Positions 23,140 through 31,407 of a DNA stretch of 64,000 nt are shown here, one piece after another. A program made the translations under genes and the position numbers. This DNA is from Streptomyces sp. NBC_00286 (lineage in GTDB: Bacteria; Actinomycetota; Actinomycetes; Streptomycetales; Streptomycetaceae): the NCBI RefSeq assembly GCF_036173125.1, contig NZ_CP108054.1, positions 7,221,001 to 7,285,000 of the forward strand. Direction: 5' to 3'. Under the pieces are notes generated by a model, which ran no database searches, was not told the origin of the DNA, and saw nothing but the letters and a program-made list of their open reading frames with translations. How positions within the stretch are numbered: position 1 is the first letter of the stretch; the number at the start of each line of letters is the position of its first letter.

Positions 23140-24005
23140 CCGTAGAAGTGGCCATACGTGAATACGCCACCCTGGGCGAGGGCCCGACCTGGGACGCCGC
23201 AGCCCAGCGGCTGATCTGGGTCGACATCCTCAGCTCCCGGGTCCATACGTACGAGCCGGACACCGGCCGCCGTACGGTCCTGACGACCGAGCAGCACGTG
23301 GGCGCCGCGAAGCCGCGTGTGGGCGGAGGCCTGGTACTCAACCTCCGCGACGGCGTGGCGCTCATCGGCCCCGATGGCCCCGATGGTGCCGAGGGCCCGG
23401 ACGGCTTCCGGTGGCTGCACCGAGAGGTCGTCCCCGGCCGCCGCGCCAACGACGCCGCCGTCGCCCCCGACGGTTCGCTGTGGGCGGGCACGATGCGCTA
23501 CGACGAGGCGCCGGGCGGCGGCACCCTCTCCCGCATCACCGCCGACGGCACGGTGGAAGTCGTCCTCGACGACGTAGCCGTCAGCAACGGCACGGGCTGG
23601 AGCCCCGACGGCACCCTGATGTACTACATCGACTCACCGACGCGCCGCATCGACGTCTTCGACGTCGGCGACGACCAACGCCCGCTCAACAGGCGTCAGT
23701 TGGCGGCCATCGAGGACGGCGCAGGCTTCCCCGACGGCCTAACCGTCGACGCCGAGGGCTGCATCTGGGTAGCCCTCTGGGACGGCGCCGCAGTCCGCCG
23801 CTACACCCCTTCCGGGGACCTGGACCGAGTGATCGAGCTCCCCACCCCCCGCCCCACGGCTTGCGCCTTCGCAGGCCCGGACCTGACGGACCTGTACATC
23901 ACTACGGCCCGTACGGGCTTGGAGGCCCCGCACCCGATGTCCGGCTCGGTACTGGTGGTACCGGGCGCGGGGAAGGGGCTGACGCAGCCGGCGTTCGCGG
24001 GATAG
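23136..24005 (+). CDS. SMP-30/gluconolactonase-family lactonase
   Basis: A 289-residue six-bladed beta-propeller. Key segments are LGEGPTWDA (metal-ligating Glu), RRANDAAVAPDGSLWAGTM (Asn), SNGTGWSPDGTLMYYIDSP (Asn, Asp) and FPDGLTVDAEGCIWVALWDG (Asp), the usual divalent-metal site of SMP-30/LRE lactonases. It would hydrolyse an aldonolactone to the sugar acid. Coupling to an IclR regulator and nearness to a GH51 arabinofuranosidase suggest L-arabinono- or galactonolactone as substrate; that is inference. Confidence 0.8.
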   Translation: MTVEVAIREYATLGEGPTWDAAAQRLIWVDILSSRVHTYEPDTGRRTVLTTEQHVGAAKPRVGGGLVLNLRDGVALIGPDGPDGAEGPDGFRWLHREVVPGRRANDAAVAPDGSLWAGTMRYDEAPGGGTLSRITADGTVEVVLDDVAVSNGTGWSPDGTLMYYIDSPTRRIDVFDVGDDQRPLNRRQLAAIEDGAGFPDGLTVDAEGCIWVALWDGAAVRRYTPSGDLDRVIELPTPRPTACAFAGPDLTDLYITTARTGLEAPHPMSGSVLVVPGAGKGLTQPAFAG

Positions 24006-24023
24006 CGACTCGGGCGCCGGGTA

Positions 24024-24540
24024 GCGCCCCGTAGGGGCGCGGGGCTGTGACATTTGCGGCTCCGCTGCGGGGCGCGACCAGCCACGACGGACCGGCTGCC
24101 GCAATCCAGCCTCGCCCTGCGGAGCGCCGGGCGCTTTCCCGTACAGCAGATGCAGCCGCGGGCTGGCAGCCGACCTTGCGCCCCGTAAGGGGCGCGGGGC
24201 TGTGACATTTGCGGCTCCGCTGCGGGGCGCGACCAGCCACGACGGACCGGCTGCCGCAATCCAGCCTCGCCCTGCGGAGCGCCGGGCGCTTTCCCGTACA
24301 GCAGATGCAGCCGCGGGCTGGCAGCCGACCTTGCGCCCCGTAGGGGCGCGGGGCTGTGACATTTGCGGCTCCGCCGCGGGGCGCGACCAGCCACGACGGA
24401 CCGGCAGCCGCAATCCGACCCCGCCCTGCGGAGCGCCTAGGCTTCCCCTGTCCAGCAGATGGAGCCGCGGGCTGGCAGGCGCCCCGGGGCGCGGGACTGC
24501 GGCGCAGCCGAGAGTGGGGAGCGACCAGCCACCGACACCC
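24024..24540 (+). repeat. Tandem array of the dispersed repeat (three copies plus a partial)
   Basis: Copies begin at 24024, 24178 and 24333. The first two are 154 and 155 bp and differ by a single inserted A; the third is diverged, and a shortened fourth follows from about 24487 ending in GAGAGTGGGGAGCGACCAGC. Each starts GCGCCCCGTAGGGGCGCGGG and includes GACATTTGCGGCTCCGC. No coding signal is visible. The array separates the SMP-30 gene from the GH51 gene and may act as a terminator cluster. Confidence 0.85.
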
Positions 24541-24583
24541 GCACCTGCCCGCGAACAAGGACAACCCTCCCCGAGAGGAGACC

Positions 24584-26098
24584 ATGCACACCGCCCGCTT
24601 CACCCTCGACCCCGCCTTCAAGATCGGCGAGGTCAACCCCCGTCTCTTCGGATCCTTCGTCGAGCACCTCGGCCGCTGCGTCTACACGGGCATCTTCGAG
24701 CCCGACCACCCCTCGGCCGACGCCGGAGGCCTCCGCATCGACGTCCTGGACCTGGTCCGCGAACTCGGCGTCACCGCCATCCGCTACCCCGGCGGCAACT
24801 TCGTATCCGGCTACAAGTGGGAGGACTCGGTGGGCCCCGCCGAGGACCGCCCCCGCCGCCTCGACCTCGCCTGGCACTCGACCGAGACCAACCGCTTCGG
24901 CCTCTCCGAGTACATCGCCTTCCTCCGCAAGGTAGGCCCCCAGGCCGAGCCCATGATGGCCGTCAACCTCGGCACCCGAGGCGTCGCCGAAACCCTGGAA
25001 CTCCAGGAGTACGCCAACCACACCTCCGGCACCGCACTCGCGGAGAAGCGCATAGCCCACGGCGACAAGGACCCCTTCGGCATCAAACTCTGGTGCCTCG
25101 GCAACGAGATGGACGGTCCCTGGCAGACGGGCCACAAGACGGCGGAGGAGTACGGCCGGATAGCCGCCGAGACGGCCCGCGCGATGCGCCAGCTCGACCC
25201 GACCGTCGAACTGGTCGCCTGCGGCTCCTCCAGCCAGAGCATGCCGACGTTCGCCGAGTGGGAGGCGACGGTGCTGGCGGAGACGTACGACCTGGTCGAC
25301 TACATCTCTCTCCACGCCTACTACTGGCCGGAGGACGGTGACATCGACTCCTTCCTCGCCTCCGCCGTCGACATGGAGTCCTTCATAGACAACGTCGTCG
25401 CGACCGCCGACCACGTGGGCGCGAAGCTCAAGTCGAAGAAGCGGATCAACCTCTCCTTCGACGAGTGGAACGTCTGGTACCTGCCCAAGTGGGAGGAGCA
25501 CGCGAAGACGTTCGAGCAGGACGACTGGCCCGAGGCCCCCCGCCTCCTGGAGGACAACTACAGCGTCACCGACGCCGTCGTCTTCGGCTCGCTCCTCATC
25601 GCGCTGCTCCGTCACGCGGACCGCGTGACCGTGGCCTGCCTCGCCCAGCTCGTCAACGTCATCGCCCCGATCATGACCGAGCCGGGTGGCCCGGCCTGGC
25701 GCCAGACGACGTTCTTCCCGTTCGCGCAGGCGTCCCGGTACGGGCGCGGCCAGGTCCTCGACGTACGGGTCGACTCACCGACGTACGAGACGAAGAAGTA
25801 CGGCGAAACGGACCTGCTCCACGCCACGGCGGTACGGGCGGAGGACGGCTCGGTAACGGTGTTCGCGGTCAACCGCAGCCGTACCGAGCCGCTACCGCTC
25901 GAAGTCGCCCTGAACGGCCTGGAGTTGACCTCCATGCTCGAGCACACGGCCCTCGCGGACGCCGACCCCGACGCCCGCAACACCCTCGACAACCCGGACC
26001 GCGTCACCCCGCACCCCGTCGACGGCACCACCCTCCAGGACGGCACGCTGAACGCCGTCCTGGAGCCCTTGTCCTGGAACGTGATCCGGCTCCGTTAG
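24584..26098 (+). CDS. Alpha-L-arabinofuranosidase, GH51 family
   Basis: A 504-residue intracellular-type enzyme (no signal peptide) starting at ATG 24584 behind GAGAGGAG. The (beta/alpha)8 domain carries RYPGGNFVSGYKWEDSVGP, the acid/base glutamate in WCLGNEMDG and the nucleophile glutamate in FDEWNVWY; a C-terminal beta-sandwich follows (LHATAVRAEDGSVTVFAVN). It should release terminal arabinofuranose from arabino-oligosaccharides taken up by the cell. It lies downstream of a repeat array after the IclR/SMP-30 unit; no clear operator is seen in its short upstream region. Confidence 0.9.
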   Translation: MHTARFTLDPAFKIGEVNPRLFGSFVEHLGRCVYTGIFEPDHPSADAGGLRIDVLDLVRELGVTAIRYPGGNFVSGYKWEDSVGPAEDRPRRLDLAWHSTETNRFGLSEYIAFLRKVGPQAEPMMAVNLGTRGVAETLELQEYANHTSGTALAEKRIAHGDKDPFGIKLWCLGNEMDGPWQTGHKTAEEYGRIAAETARAMRQLDPTVELVACGSSSQSMPTFAEWEATVLAETYDLVDYISLHAYYWPEDGDIDSFLASAVDMESFIDNVVATADHVGAKLKSKKRINLSFDEWNVWYLPKWEEHAKTFEQDDWPEAPRLLEDNYSVTDAVVFGSLLIALLRHADRVTVACLAQLVNVIAPIMTEPGGPAWRQTTFFPFAQASRYGRGQVLDVRVDSPTYETKKYGETDLLHATAVRAEDGSVTVFAVNRSRTEPLPLEVALNGLELTSMLEHTALADADPDARNTLDNPDRVTPHPVDGTTLQDGTLNAVLEPLSWNVIRLR

Positions 26099-26136
26099 TA
26101 CGTCCAGTACGTCCACAGGCAGAGATTCGTCGTGCG

Positions 26137-26161
26137 GAGGCGTGAGGGAGGGCCACGCCTC
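26137..26161 (+). terminator. Hairpin terminator after the GH51 gene
   Basis: GAGGCGTG (26137-26144) pairs perfectly with CACGCCTC (26154-26161) around a nine-base loop, 39 bp past the arabinofuranosidase stop. There is no T-run, as is common in actinobacteria. Confidence 0.5.
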
Positions 26162-26314
26162 ACGGGCCCATGATCCCTACCCCGCAAAAAGCGTGAACAC
26201 AAAGCGGCAGCATGTCCTTCAGGGGCTCAAACGAGCGCTGCGCGAACACGACGCGGAAAATTGCTCACGCCATGCGACTCAGCTCCTGCGGCGGCGGTCG
26301 CGTGGGGCCGCTCA

Positions 26315-27001
26315 TCAGGGCCTGTCGGCCGCCTCGGCCAGGATTCGGGCCAGCTCGGTGGGCTTGGTGACCATGGGCCAGTGGCCCGAGTCGATGTCGA
26401 CGAAGTCGACGTGCTGTGCCTGGGCGAGTTCCGGGGCGTCGCCGGCGTTGATCCACTCCTGCGCCTGGGCGGGCGTGAACTCCGGGCACACGACCACGAC
26501 CGGGACGTCGAACCGCCGCTCGTCCGTAAGCCGCACCACGCCCTTGGTGACGCCTGCGGGCACGGGGGGCGCGGCAGCCGCGAACTTTCGCCTGGCCTCC
26601 TCGTCGAGGTCGGCGGCATCCGGCCCCTCGAAAGGGCCCCAGCCCGGGAAGGGCATGACGCCGTCCCTCACCTCGAAGAAATCGGCGTACGGCTGACCGT
26701 CGGCGGACGGGAAGCCGCCGATGAGGCAGATCTTGGCCAGCCCCTCCGGCCGACGGTCGGCGGCCAGCCAGGCCAGCGTGCATGCGGCTGAATGCCCCAC
26801 CACCATGGGCTTGCCGGGCGCCGAGTCCACGGCGGCGAGCACCGCCGCCACCTGGTCGTCGAGCGTGGCGGACACGAGGCCGTCCCCCTGACCCGGGAGA
26901 GTGAGCGGCACCGGGCGATGGCCGAGCGCCTCCAGTGCGGACGCGACGCGGCCCCACACGGATCCGTCCAGCCACAGGCCGCCAACGAGCAGGATGTCCA
27001 C
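26315..27001 (-). CDS. Alpha/beta hydrolase
   Basis: A 228-residue protein starting GTG 27001 behind AAGGGGA. It shows ILLVGGLWLDGSVWGRV, the nucleophile elbow MVVGHSAACTLAWLAA (Ser in GHSAA), an acidic residue in VVVVCPEFTP and a C-terminal DSGHWPMVTKP with the catalytic His. The set fits a small serine hydrolase of the AB_hydrolase_6 type. Substrate unknown. It stands alone between the GH51 gene and a broken acetyltransferase gene. Confidence 0.75.
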   Translation of the reverse strand: MDILLVGGLWLDGSVWGRVASALEALGHRPVPLTLPGQGDGLVSATLDDQVAAVLAAVDSAPGKPMVVGHSAACTLAWLAADRRPEGLAKICLIGGFPSADGQPYADFFEVRDGVMPFPGWGPFEGPDAADLDEEARRKFAAAAPPVPAGVTKGVVRLTDERRFDVPVVVVCPEFTPAQAQEWINAGDAPELAQAQHVDFVDIDSGHWPMVTKPTELARILAEAADRP

Positions 27002-27152
27002 GGTCAGTTCCCCTTCCACAGCTTCATGGCCCTCACCGTAGAACGAGATCCGAACAGGCCGCTGCCGGTTTGCCCGACGGCTCCAGCGCCCCTGCTGCGC
27101 TCACGCCTCGCCCCGCGCGGCAAGGCCTCTGGAGTACGGGGGTGATCGCGGA

Positions 27153-27184
27153 AATGTGACACTCGACCCCGTCACTGTCACATT
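27153..27184. promoter_or_regulatory. Inverted repeat AATGTGACA-N14-TGTCACATT
   Basis: Perfect nine-base arms at 27153-27161 and 27176-27184 lie between the hydrolase start and the end of the broken GNAT gene. It may be an operator for the hydrolase or a weak hairpin terminator for the GNAT gene; the sequence does not decide. Confidence 0.35.
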
Positions 27185-27245
27185 CCCATGACAGCTACCC
27201 GCCCTACACCTGGGCTCCTTTGCCTGTCCCCACGCTGGTACTGCA

Positions 27246-27816
27246 TCAAGGCGTGAGCCTTTGGGAGGCAGCGGCCCATTCGCGGTCGAGCATCGCGTGG
27301 ACGACGGAGTCACGCCATCGGCCAGCTTTGAAGATGTGCTCACGGATGGTCCCCTCCTCGACCATGCCCGCAGCTGCCATGGTCTTCGCCTATGCCTCGT
27401 TGAGCGGGGAACGTGCTCCCCAGATGCGGTGAAGGCCCAGATCCTCGAACCCGAGGTCGAGGAGGAGGCGCACGGTCTCGAGCCCGTAGCCGACTCCCCA
27501 GGCATCGGGGTGCAGAGCGAAGCCCATAGTGGCGCCGCGCTGCTGATGTGGGTCGGTGGCCAGGCGGCCGGATCCGATCAGCTCGCCGGTTTTCCGTTCG
27601 GTGACGGCGAGTTGGTACTCGGCGCGAGGGGTCGCGGTGGCGGAGTCGATCGACCGGGACATGATCTCGGCGACCTGTTCGCGGGTACGCGGTTCAAACG
27701 ACAGATGCTCCGTGGATGCGTTGCTGCCGTAGACGGCGAGCATCGCATCCACATGCTCATCGGTGGCGTACCAGCCCGACGCCGCCCTCTGCCGTTTCGC
27801 TCTGGCTGGTCTCGTT
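27246..27816 (-). pseudogene. GNAT acetyltransferase broken by an in-frame TAG
   Basis: On the minus strand the frame reads DEHVDAMLAVYGSN, STEHLSFEPRTREQV, YQLAVTERKTGELIG, GFALHPDAWGVGYGLETVRLLL and GLHRIWGARSPLNEA, then TAG at 27390-27392, then in the same frame AKTMAAAGMVEEGTIREH and HAMLDREWAAASQRLTP to a TGA at 27246. Intact GNAT proteins of this type read NEASAK here, so TCG-to-TAG is the likely single change. The N-terminus also lacks a convincing start and its first ten residues look unlike the family. Upper limit of the gene is approximate. Confidence 0.7.
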
Positions 27817-27830
27817 AGGATCTCCTGATC

Positions 27831-28502
27831 ATGGACGTGATTACGGGGAACGAGATGATCGCCATCCCGCCGGGGCAGGTGACGCTGTCGGACCGGCGGA
27901 CGCAGTGCAGTTGGTCGGTTGAGCTTGCGCCCTACGAGCTCGCGGCAGTCCCGGTCACCCAGGCGTTGTACGCACAGATCACAGGTCAGCGGTCGAGCAC
28001 CGCCCACGGGGACCGGCTGCCTGTCGAGTGCGTCTCCTGGTGGGATGCGGCGAGGTTCTGCAACTCCCTGTCCCAGTGCGACGGGTTCACGTCCGCGTAC
28101 CACTTCCGCGCCGACGACGAAGGTATCGAGTGGGACGCGTCCGCCGACGGGTATCGGCTGCCGACCGAAGCCGAATGGGAGCACGCCTGCCGTGCCGGTA
28201 CGGCCGGGCCATGTTACGGGGAGCTCGACGAGATCGCCTGGTACCGCGGTAACTCGCACGAACGCATCCACGACGTGGGCGGCAAACGCCCCAACTCATG
28301 GGGGCTTTACGACATGCTCGGCAATGTCTGGAACTGGTGCTGGGACATCTACGATGCCGAGGTCTACGGCACCTACCGGGTGCTCCGTGGCGGTGGTTGG
28401 TTCGATGAGCACTGGAGTTGCCGGGCCTCCGCGCGGCGCCGCAGCCACCCGACCTTCCAGGTCGACGATGTAGGTTTCCGCATCGCGCGTTCCCTCGTGT
28501 GA
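27831..28502 (+). CDS. SUMF1/FGE-fold protein lacking the paired catalytic cysteines
   Basis: A 223-residue protein with the formylglycine-generating-enzyme fold: MIAIPPGQVTLSD, PVTQALYAQITG, PVECVSWWDAARFCNSLS, YRLPTEAEWEHACRAG, DMLGNVWNWCWD and VLRGGGWFDEHWSCRASAR ... VGFRIA. True FGE uses two cysteines in a GSYxCxxSYCxRYR region near the C-terminus; here the first site is replaced (GGGWFDEHWSC). It is therefore unlikely to activate sulfatases and may be one of the many SUMF1-fold proteins with other binding or redox roles. It is divergent from the broken GNAT gene, only 14 bp away. Confidence 0.75.
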   Translation: MDVITGNEMIAIPPGQVTLSDRRTQCSWSVELAPYELAAVPVTQALYAQITGQRSSTAHGDRLPVECVSWWDAARFCNSLSQCDGFTSAYHFRADDEGIEWDASADGYRLPTEAEWEHACRAGTAGPCYGELDEIAWYRGNSHERIHDVGGKRPNSWGLYDMLGNVWNWCWDIYDAEVYGTYRVLRGGGWFDEHWSCRASARRRSHPTFQVDDVGFRIARSLV

Positions 28503-28814
28503 CGACCGGTTCGCGTCCGTCCTCAGACGCAATGTCCGCCGATCGAACGGCCTGGGGGACTCGATCATCTGAGACATCGAGCGAATCGGACTCGTTCGCT
28601 TGAGGCATGGACCAGATCGATGGAAACGGGACAAGAATGCTCAACCTTCACTGCGACACGACATGTCTGTCCTTTGACAGTCAACCCAGTCGCTTCGCCA
28701 CTGAACTGAGTCCGTTCGACCGTACGCAGGCGGCTGTGAGCCGCCGGATATGCGAGGACATTGCCATCGTCCGTTGCCGTTGAGGACGCCAGGTCGGCGA
28801 TCCCGGCAACACGC
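28503..28814. other. 312-bp gap without a recognisable gene
   Basis: Between the SUMF1 gene and the end of the ABC permease gene the sequence is less GC-rich than its surroundings (for example around 28620-28700). It contains no open frame with family features on either strand. I see no clear terminator or repeat-family member. It may be decayed sequence. Confidence 0.35.
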
Positions 28815-29558
28815 CTAAGCCGTACGCCACTTGAACAGCGCTCCCGAAGCGGCCGCCGAGGCGGCGAGGATGCCCGTGCACCAGGCGAGCGCCACCCACC
28901 CCGTCGAGCCCACCGGCTGCCCGAGCAGCAGTCCGCGTACCGCCTCGATGACCTGGGTGACGGGCTGGTGGGTGGCGAAGCCCTGGAGCCACGACGGCAT
29001 GTCGTCGATCCGCACGAAGGCGCTGCTCGGGTAGGGCAGGAAGCTCACGAAGAAGGTGAAACCCCCGGCTGCCTCCGGGGACTTGACGAGCAGGCCCACC
29101 GCGGCGGACAGCCAGGAGAGCGCCGCGATGTAGGCGACCAAGAGGCCGATGGCGGCGAGCCAGCCGCCCGGGCCGGCCGAGGGGCGGAAGCCGATCGCGA
29201 AGGCGAGCGCGAAGACCAGGGCGGTGGCGATCAGGTTCCGGGCCGTGGAGGCGAGGACGTGGCCCGCCAGGATGGGGGTGCCGCCGATGTCGAGGGACCG
29301 GAAGCGGTCGATGATGCCGCCCTTGAGGTCCTCGGTGACGGCCACGGCGGTGTTGGCCGAGCCGAAGCCGGCGCACAGCAGGAGGACGCCTGGGACCACG
29401 TAAGTGACGTACTTCGTACCGGTGTTGATGGCTCCGCCGAAGAAGTACACGAAGATCAGGAGCAACATCACCGGGAGCGCCATGGCTGTGATCAGGGCGT
29501 CGACGTTGCGGCGGCTGAGCCGGACGGAGCGGCCGGTCATGATGAGTGCGTCAGACAT
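28815..29558 (-). CDS. ABC-2 type permease (DrrB-like)
   Basis: A 247-residue protein with six hydrophobic spans, beginning after the RRNVDALITAMALPVMLLLIF segment, with CAGFGSANTAVAVTEDLKGGIIDRFRSL and a final FLPYPSSAFVRIDDMPSWLQ ... VTQVIEAVRGLLLG, the signature of DrrB-type drug-export permeases. It overlaps the upstream ATPase gene by 8 bp and is thus its partner. Export of a lipophilic compound is likely. Regulated by the divergent TetR gene, by inference from layout. Confidence 0.8.
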   Translation of the reverse strand: MSDALIMTGRSVRLSRRNVDALITAMALPVMLLLIFVYFFGGAINTGTKYVTYVVPGVLLLCAGFGSANTAVAVTEDLKGGIIDRFRSLDIGGTPILAGHVLASTARNLIATALVFALAFAIGFRPSAGPGGWLAAIGLLVAYIAALSWLSAAVGLLVKSPEAAGGFTFFVSFLPYPSSAFVRIDDMPSWLQGFATHQPVTQVIEAVRGLLLGQPVGSTGWVALAWCTGILAASAAASGALFKWRTA

Positions 29559-30519
29559 GGCTGGGCTCCTGGTGTGCGGGCTGTGTCGGCTTCGTGAGGG
29601 TCAGGAAGACGTCGTCGAGGGTGGCCGTGTGCAGCGAGAACCGTTCGATGGCCGTGCCGTCGGGGTCCAACGTGTCGAGCAGCGCCCGCACCTGGGGCGC
29701 GCCGCCGTCAGTGGGGAAGCCCAGGGTGCGGGTCTCGGGCTCGCTGTACATCGCCTGTGACGCCAGGCGCAGATAGGCGGCCGGGTCGGTCAGGACGACG
29801 TCGAGGCGGTGGCCCGCGACGCGCCGCTTCAGCTCCTCGGAGGTGCCCTCGGCGATCAGCTCGCCGCCGTGCATCACGGCGATACGGTCCGCCAACCGGT
29901 CGGCCTCCTCCAGGTACTGGGTGGTCAGGAAGACCGTCGTGCCCCGCGCCGACAGCTCGCGCACCACGCTCCACAGCTCCTGGCGGCTGCGCGGGTCGAG
30001 GCCCGTCGTCGGCTCGTCCAGGAAGATCACTTCGGGTTCGCCCACCAGGGACGCGGCCAGGTCCAGGCGCCGCCGCATGCCTCCCGAGTACGTCTTGACC
30101 AGGCGGTCGGCGGCGTTGGCGAGGTCGAAGCGGTCGAGGAGTTCGGCGGCCCGGGTGCGTGCGGCGGCGCGGGAGGTGCGGGCGCCGCCGTGGGTGCGGG
30201 CGAGCCGGGCCATCATCCGCAGGTTCTCCGCGCCGGTCTGCATCTCGTCGACCGCCGCGAACTGGCCGGTGAGGCTGAGCGCGCGGCGGGCCCGGGCCCG
30301 CTCGGTGCGCAGGTCGCGCCCGGCGACCCTGGCGGTGCCCGCGTCGGCCTCGGTGAGCGTGGCCAGGATGCGCACGGTGGTGGTCTTGCCCGCGCCGTTC
30401 GGACCGAGCAGGGCATGCACGGTGCCGCGCGGCACCGTCAGGTCGAGACCGCGCAGGACCTCGACCCTTCCGTAGGTCTTGCGGAGGCCGGTGGCCTCGA
30501 TGGCGGGTGCGTCGGGCAT
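29551..30519 (-). CDS. ABC transporter ATPase (DrrA-like)
   Basis: A 322-residue ATPase with Walker A GPNGAGKTT, Q-loop SLTGQFAAVDEMQT, signature YSGGMRRRLDLAASL, Walker B VIFLDEPTTGLD and the DrrA-type C-terminal domain (HRLDVVLTD, FSLHTATLDDVFLTLT). This is the daunorubicin-resistance family. ATG 30519 lies next to a twin operator shared with the divergent TetR gene. With the permease it forms a two-subunit exporter. Confidence 0.85.
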   Translation of the reverse strand: MPDAPAIEATGLRKTYGRVEVLRGLDLTVPRGTVHALLGPNGAGKTTTVRILATLTEADAGTARVAGRDLRTERARARRALSLTGQFAAVDEMQTGAENLRMMARLARTHGGARTSRAAARTRAAELLDRFDLANAADRLVKTYSGGMRRRLDLAASLVGEPEVIFLDEPTTGLDPRSRQELWSVVRELSARGTTVFLTTQYLEEADRLADRIAVMHGGELIAEGTSEELKRRVAGHRLDVVLTDPAAYLRLASQAMYSEPETRTLGFPTDGGAPQVRALLDTLDPDGTAIERFSLHTATLDDVFLTLTKPTQPAHQEPSHV

Positions 30520-30544
30520 GGCCTCGCCTCTCCATGGCTACTTA

Positions 30545-30584
30545 CTGCGTAATCCTTACGCAATACTGTGTAAGGGTTACGCAG
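30545..30584. promoter_or_regulatory. Twin palindromic operator between the exporter and the TetR gene
   Basis: Two 17-bp palindromes lie side by side: TGCGTAA-TCC-TTACGCA (30546-30562, perfect) and TGTGTAA-GGG-TTACGCA (30567-30583, one mismatch), centres 21 bp apart, i.e. on the same DNA face. Together CTGCGTAATCCTTACGCA and TGTGTAAGGGTTACGCAG also form one larger inverted repeat. It sits 26 bp from the ATPase start and before the TetR gene, ideal for TetR control of both. Confidence 0.7.
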
Positions 30585-30651
30585 AACTAGGATGTGCGTC
30601 AAGCCGGAGGCCCGAGGAACGGTCCCGGGTGCGCAGAGGGAGGCGACGCGG

Positions 30652-31404
30652 ATGGCGGCGGCGGACGAGGACACCGGCCTGCCCGCGAGCCTCGCGACGG
30701 CCTGGGGTTTCAGGGCCCGCCCCTCGAAAGGGCCGAAGCCGGGGCTCAGCCTGGACCGCATCGTGGCCGCGGCGGTGGGCGTGGCGTCCACCGAGGGCAT
30801 CGGGGCGGTGTCGATGGGGCGTGTCGCCAAGGAGCTCGGCGTCTCGCCGATGTCGCTCTACCGGTACGTCGGCGCCAAGGACGAGCTCTACATCCTGATG
30901 CAGGAGGCGGTCACGCCCGCGCCCCCCGAACCGCTGCCCGACGGGGCCGGGTGGCGCGCGGGACTGACCCGGTGGGCGCGGGCGCAGCGCGCGTTCTTCT
31001 ACGAGAACCTGTGGCTCCTGCGGATCCCGATCTCCGGGCCGCCCGCGAGCCCGAAGTCGGTGGCGTGGATGGAGTACGGCCTCGCGGCCCTCGACGGCAC
31101 CGGGCTCGACGAGGGCACGAAACTCGGCGTGATCATGCTGGTCAGCGGCTACGTGCGCAACGAGGCGACGCTGATGTCCGACCTGGATGCCGCGTACACG
31201 ACGAGCGGCCACACCCCCGACGAGGTCTTGCGCCGCTACCAGCGCACCCTCGCCACTCTTACCGACCCCGAACGCCACCCGGCCGTCACGCGCGTCCTCG
31301 AATCCGATGCCCTGGACCAGACGGACGAGCCGGACGCGGACTTCGAGTTCGGACTCGAGGTCGTGCTCGACGGGGTGGCGGCGCTGATCGCGCGGCGCGG
31401 TTAG
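30652..31404 (+). CDS. TetR-family regulator
   Basis: A 250-residue protein starting at ATG 30652 behind GAGGGAGG. The HTH reads LDRIVAAAVGVASTEG and SMGRVAKELGVSPMSLYRYVGAKDEL; the C-terminal TetR_C domain contains WARAQRAFFYENLWLL and a terminal FEFGLEVVLDGVAALIA. It is divergent from the DrrAB-type exporter across the twin operator and should repress it until a ligand binds. An ATG at 30592 would add 20 residues but lacks a good ribosome site. Its stop lies three bases from the stop of the converging MFS gene. Confidence 0.85.
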   Translation: MAAADEDTGLPASLATAWGFRARPSKGPKPGLSLDRIVAAAVGVASTEGIGAVSMGRVAKELGVSPMSLYRYVGAKDELYILMQEAVTPAPPEPLPDGAGWRAGLTRWARAQRAFFYENLWLLRIPISGPPASPKSVAWMEYGLAALDGTGLDEGTKLGVIMLVSGYVRNEATLMSDLDAAYTTSGHTPDEVLRRYQRTLATLTDPERHPAVTRVLESDALDQTDEPDADFEFGLEVVLDGVAALIARRG

Positions 31405-31407
31405 GGA

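Noticed and set aside
24024..24540. Insertion sequence
   Set aside because: The units are about 155 bp, have no transposase frame, no terminal inverted repeats and no target duplication that I can see. They fit a dispersed REP-like repeat.
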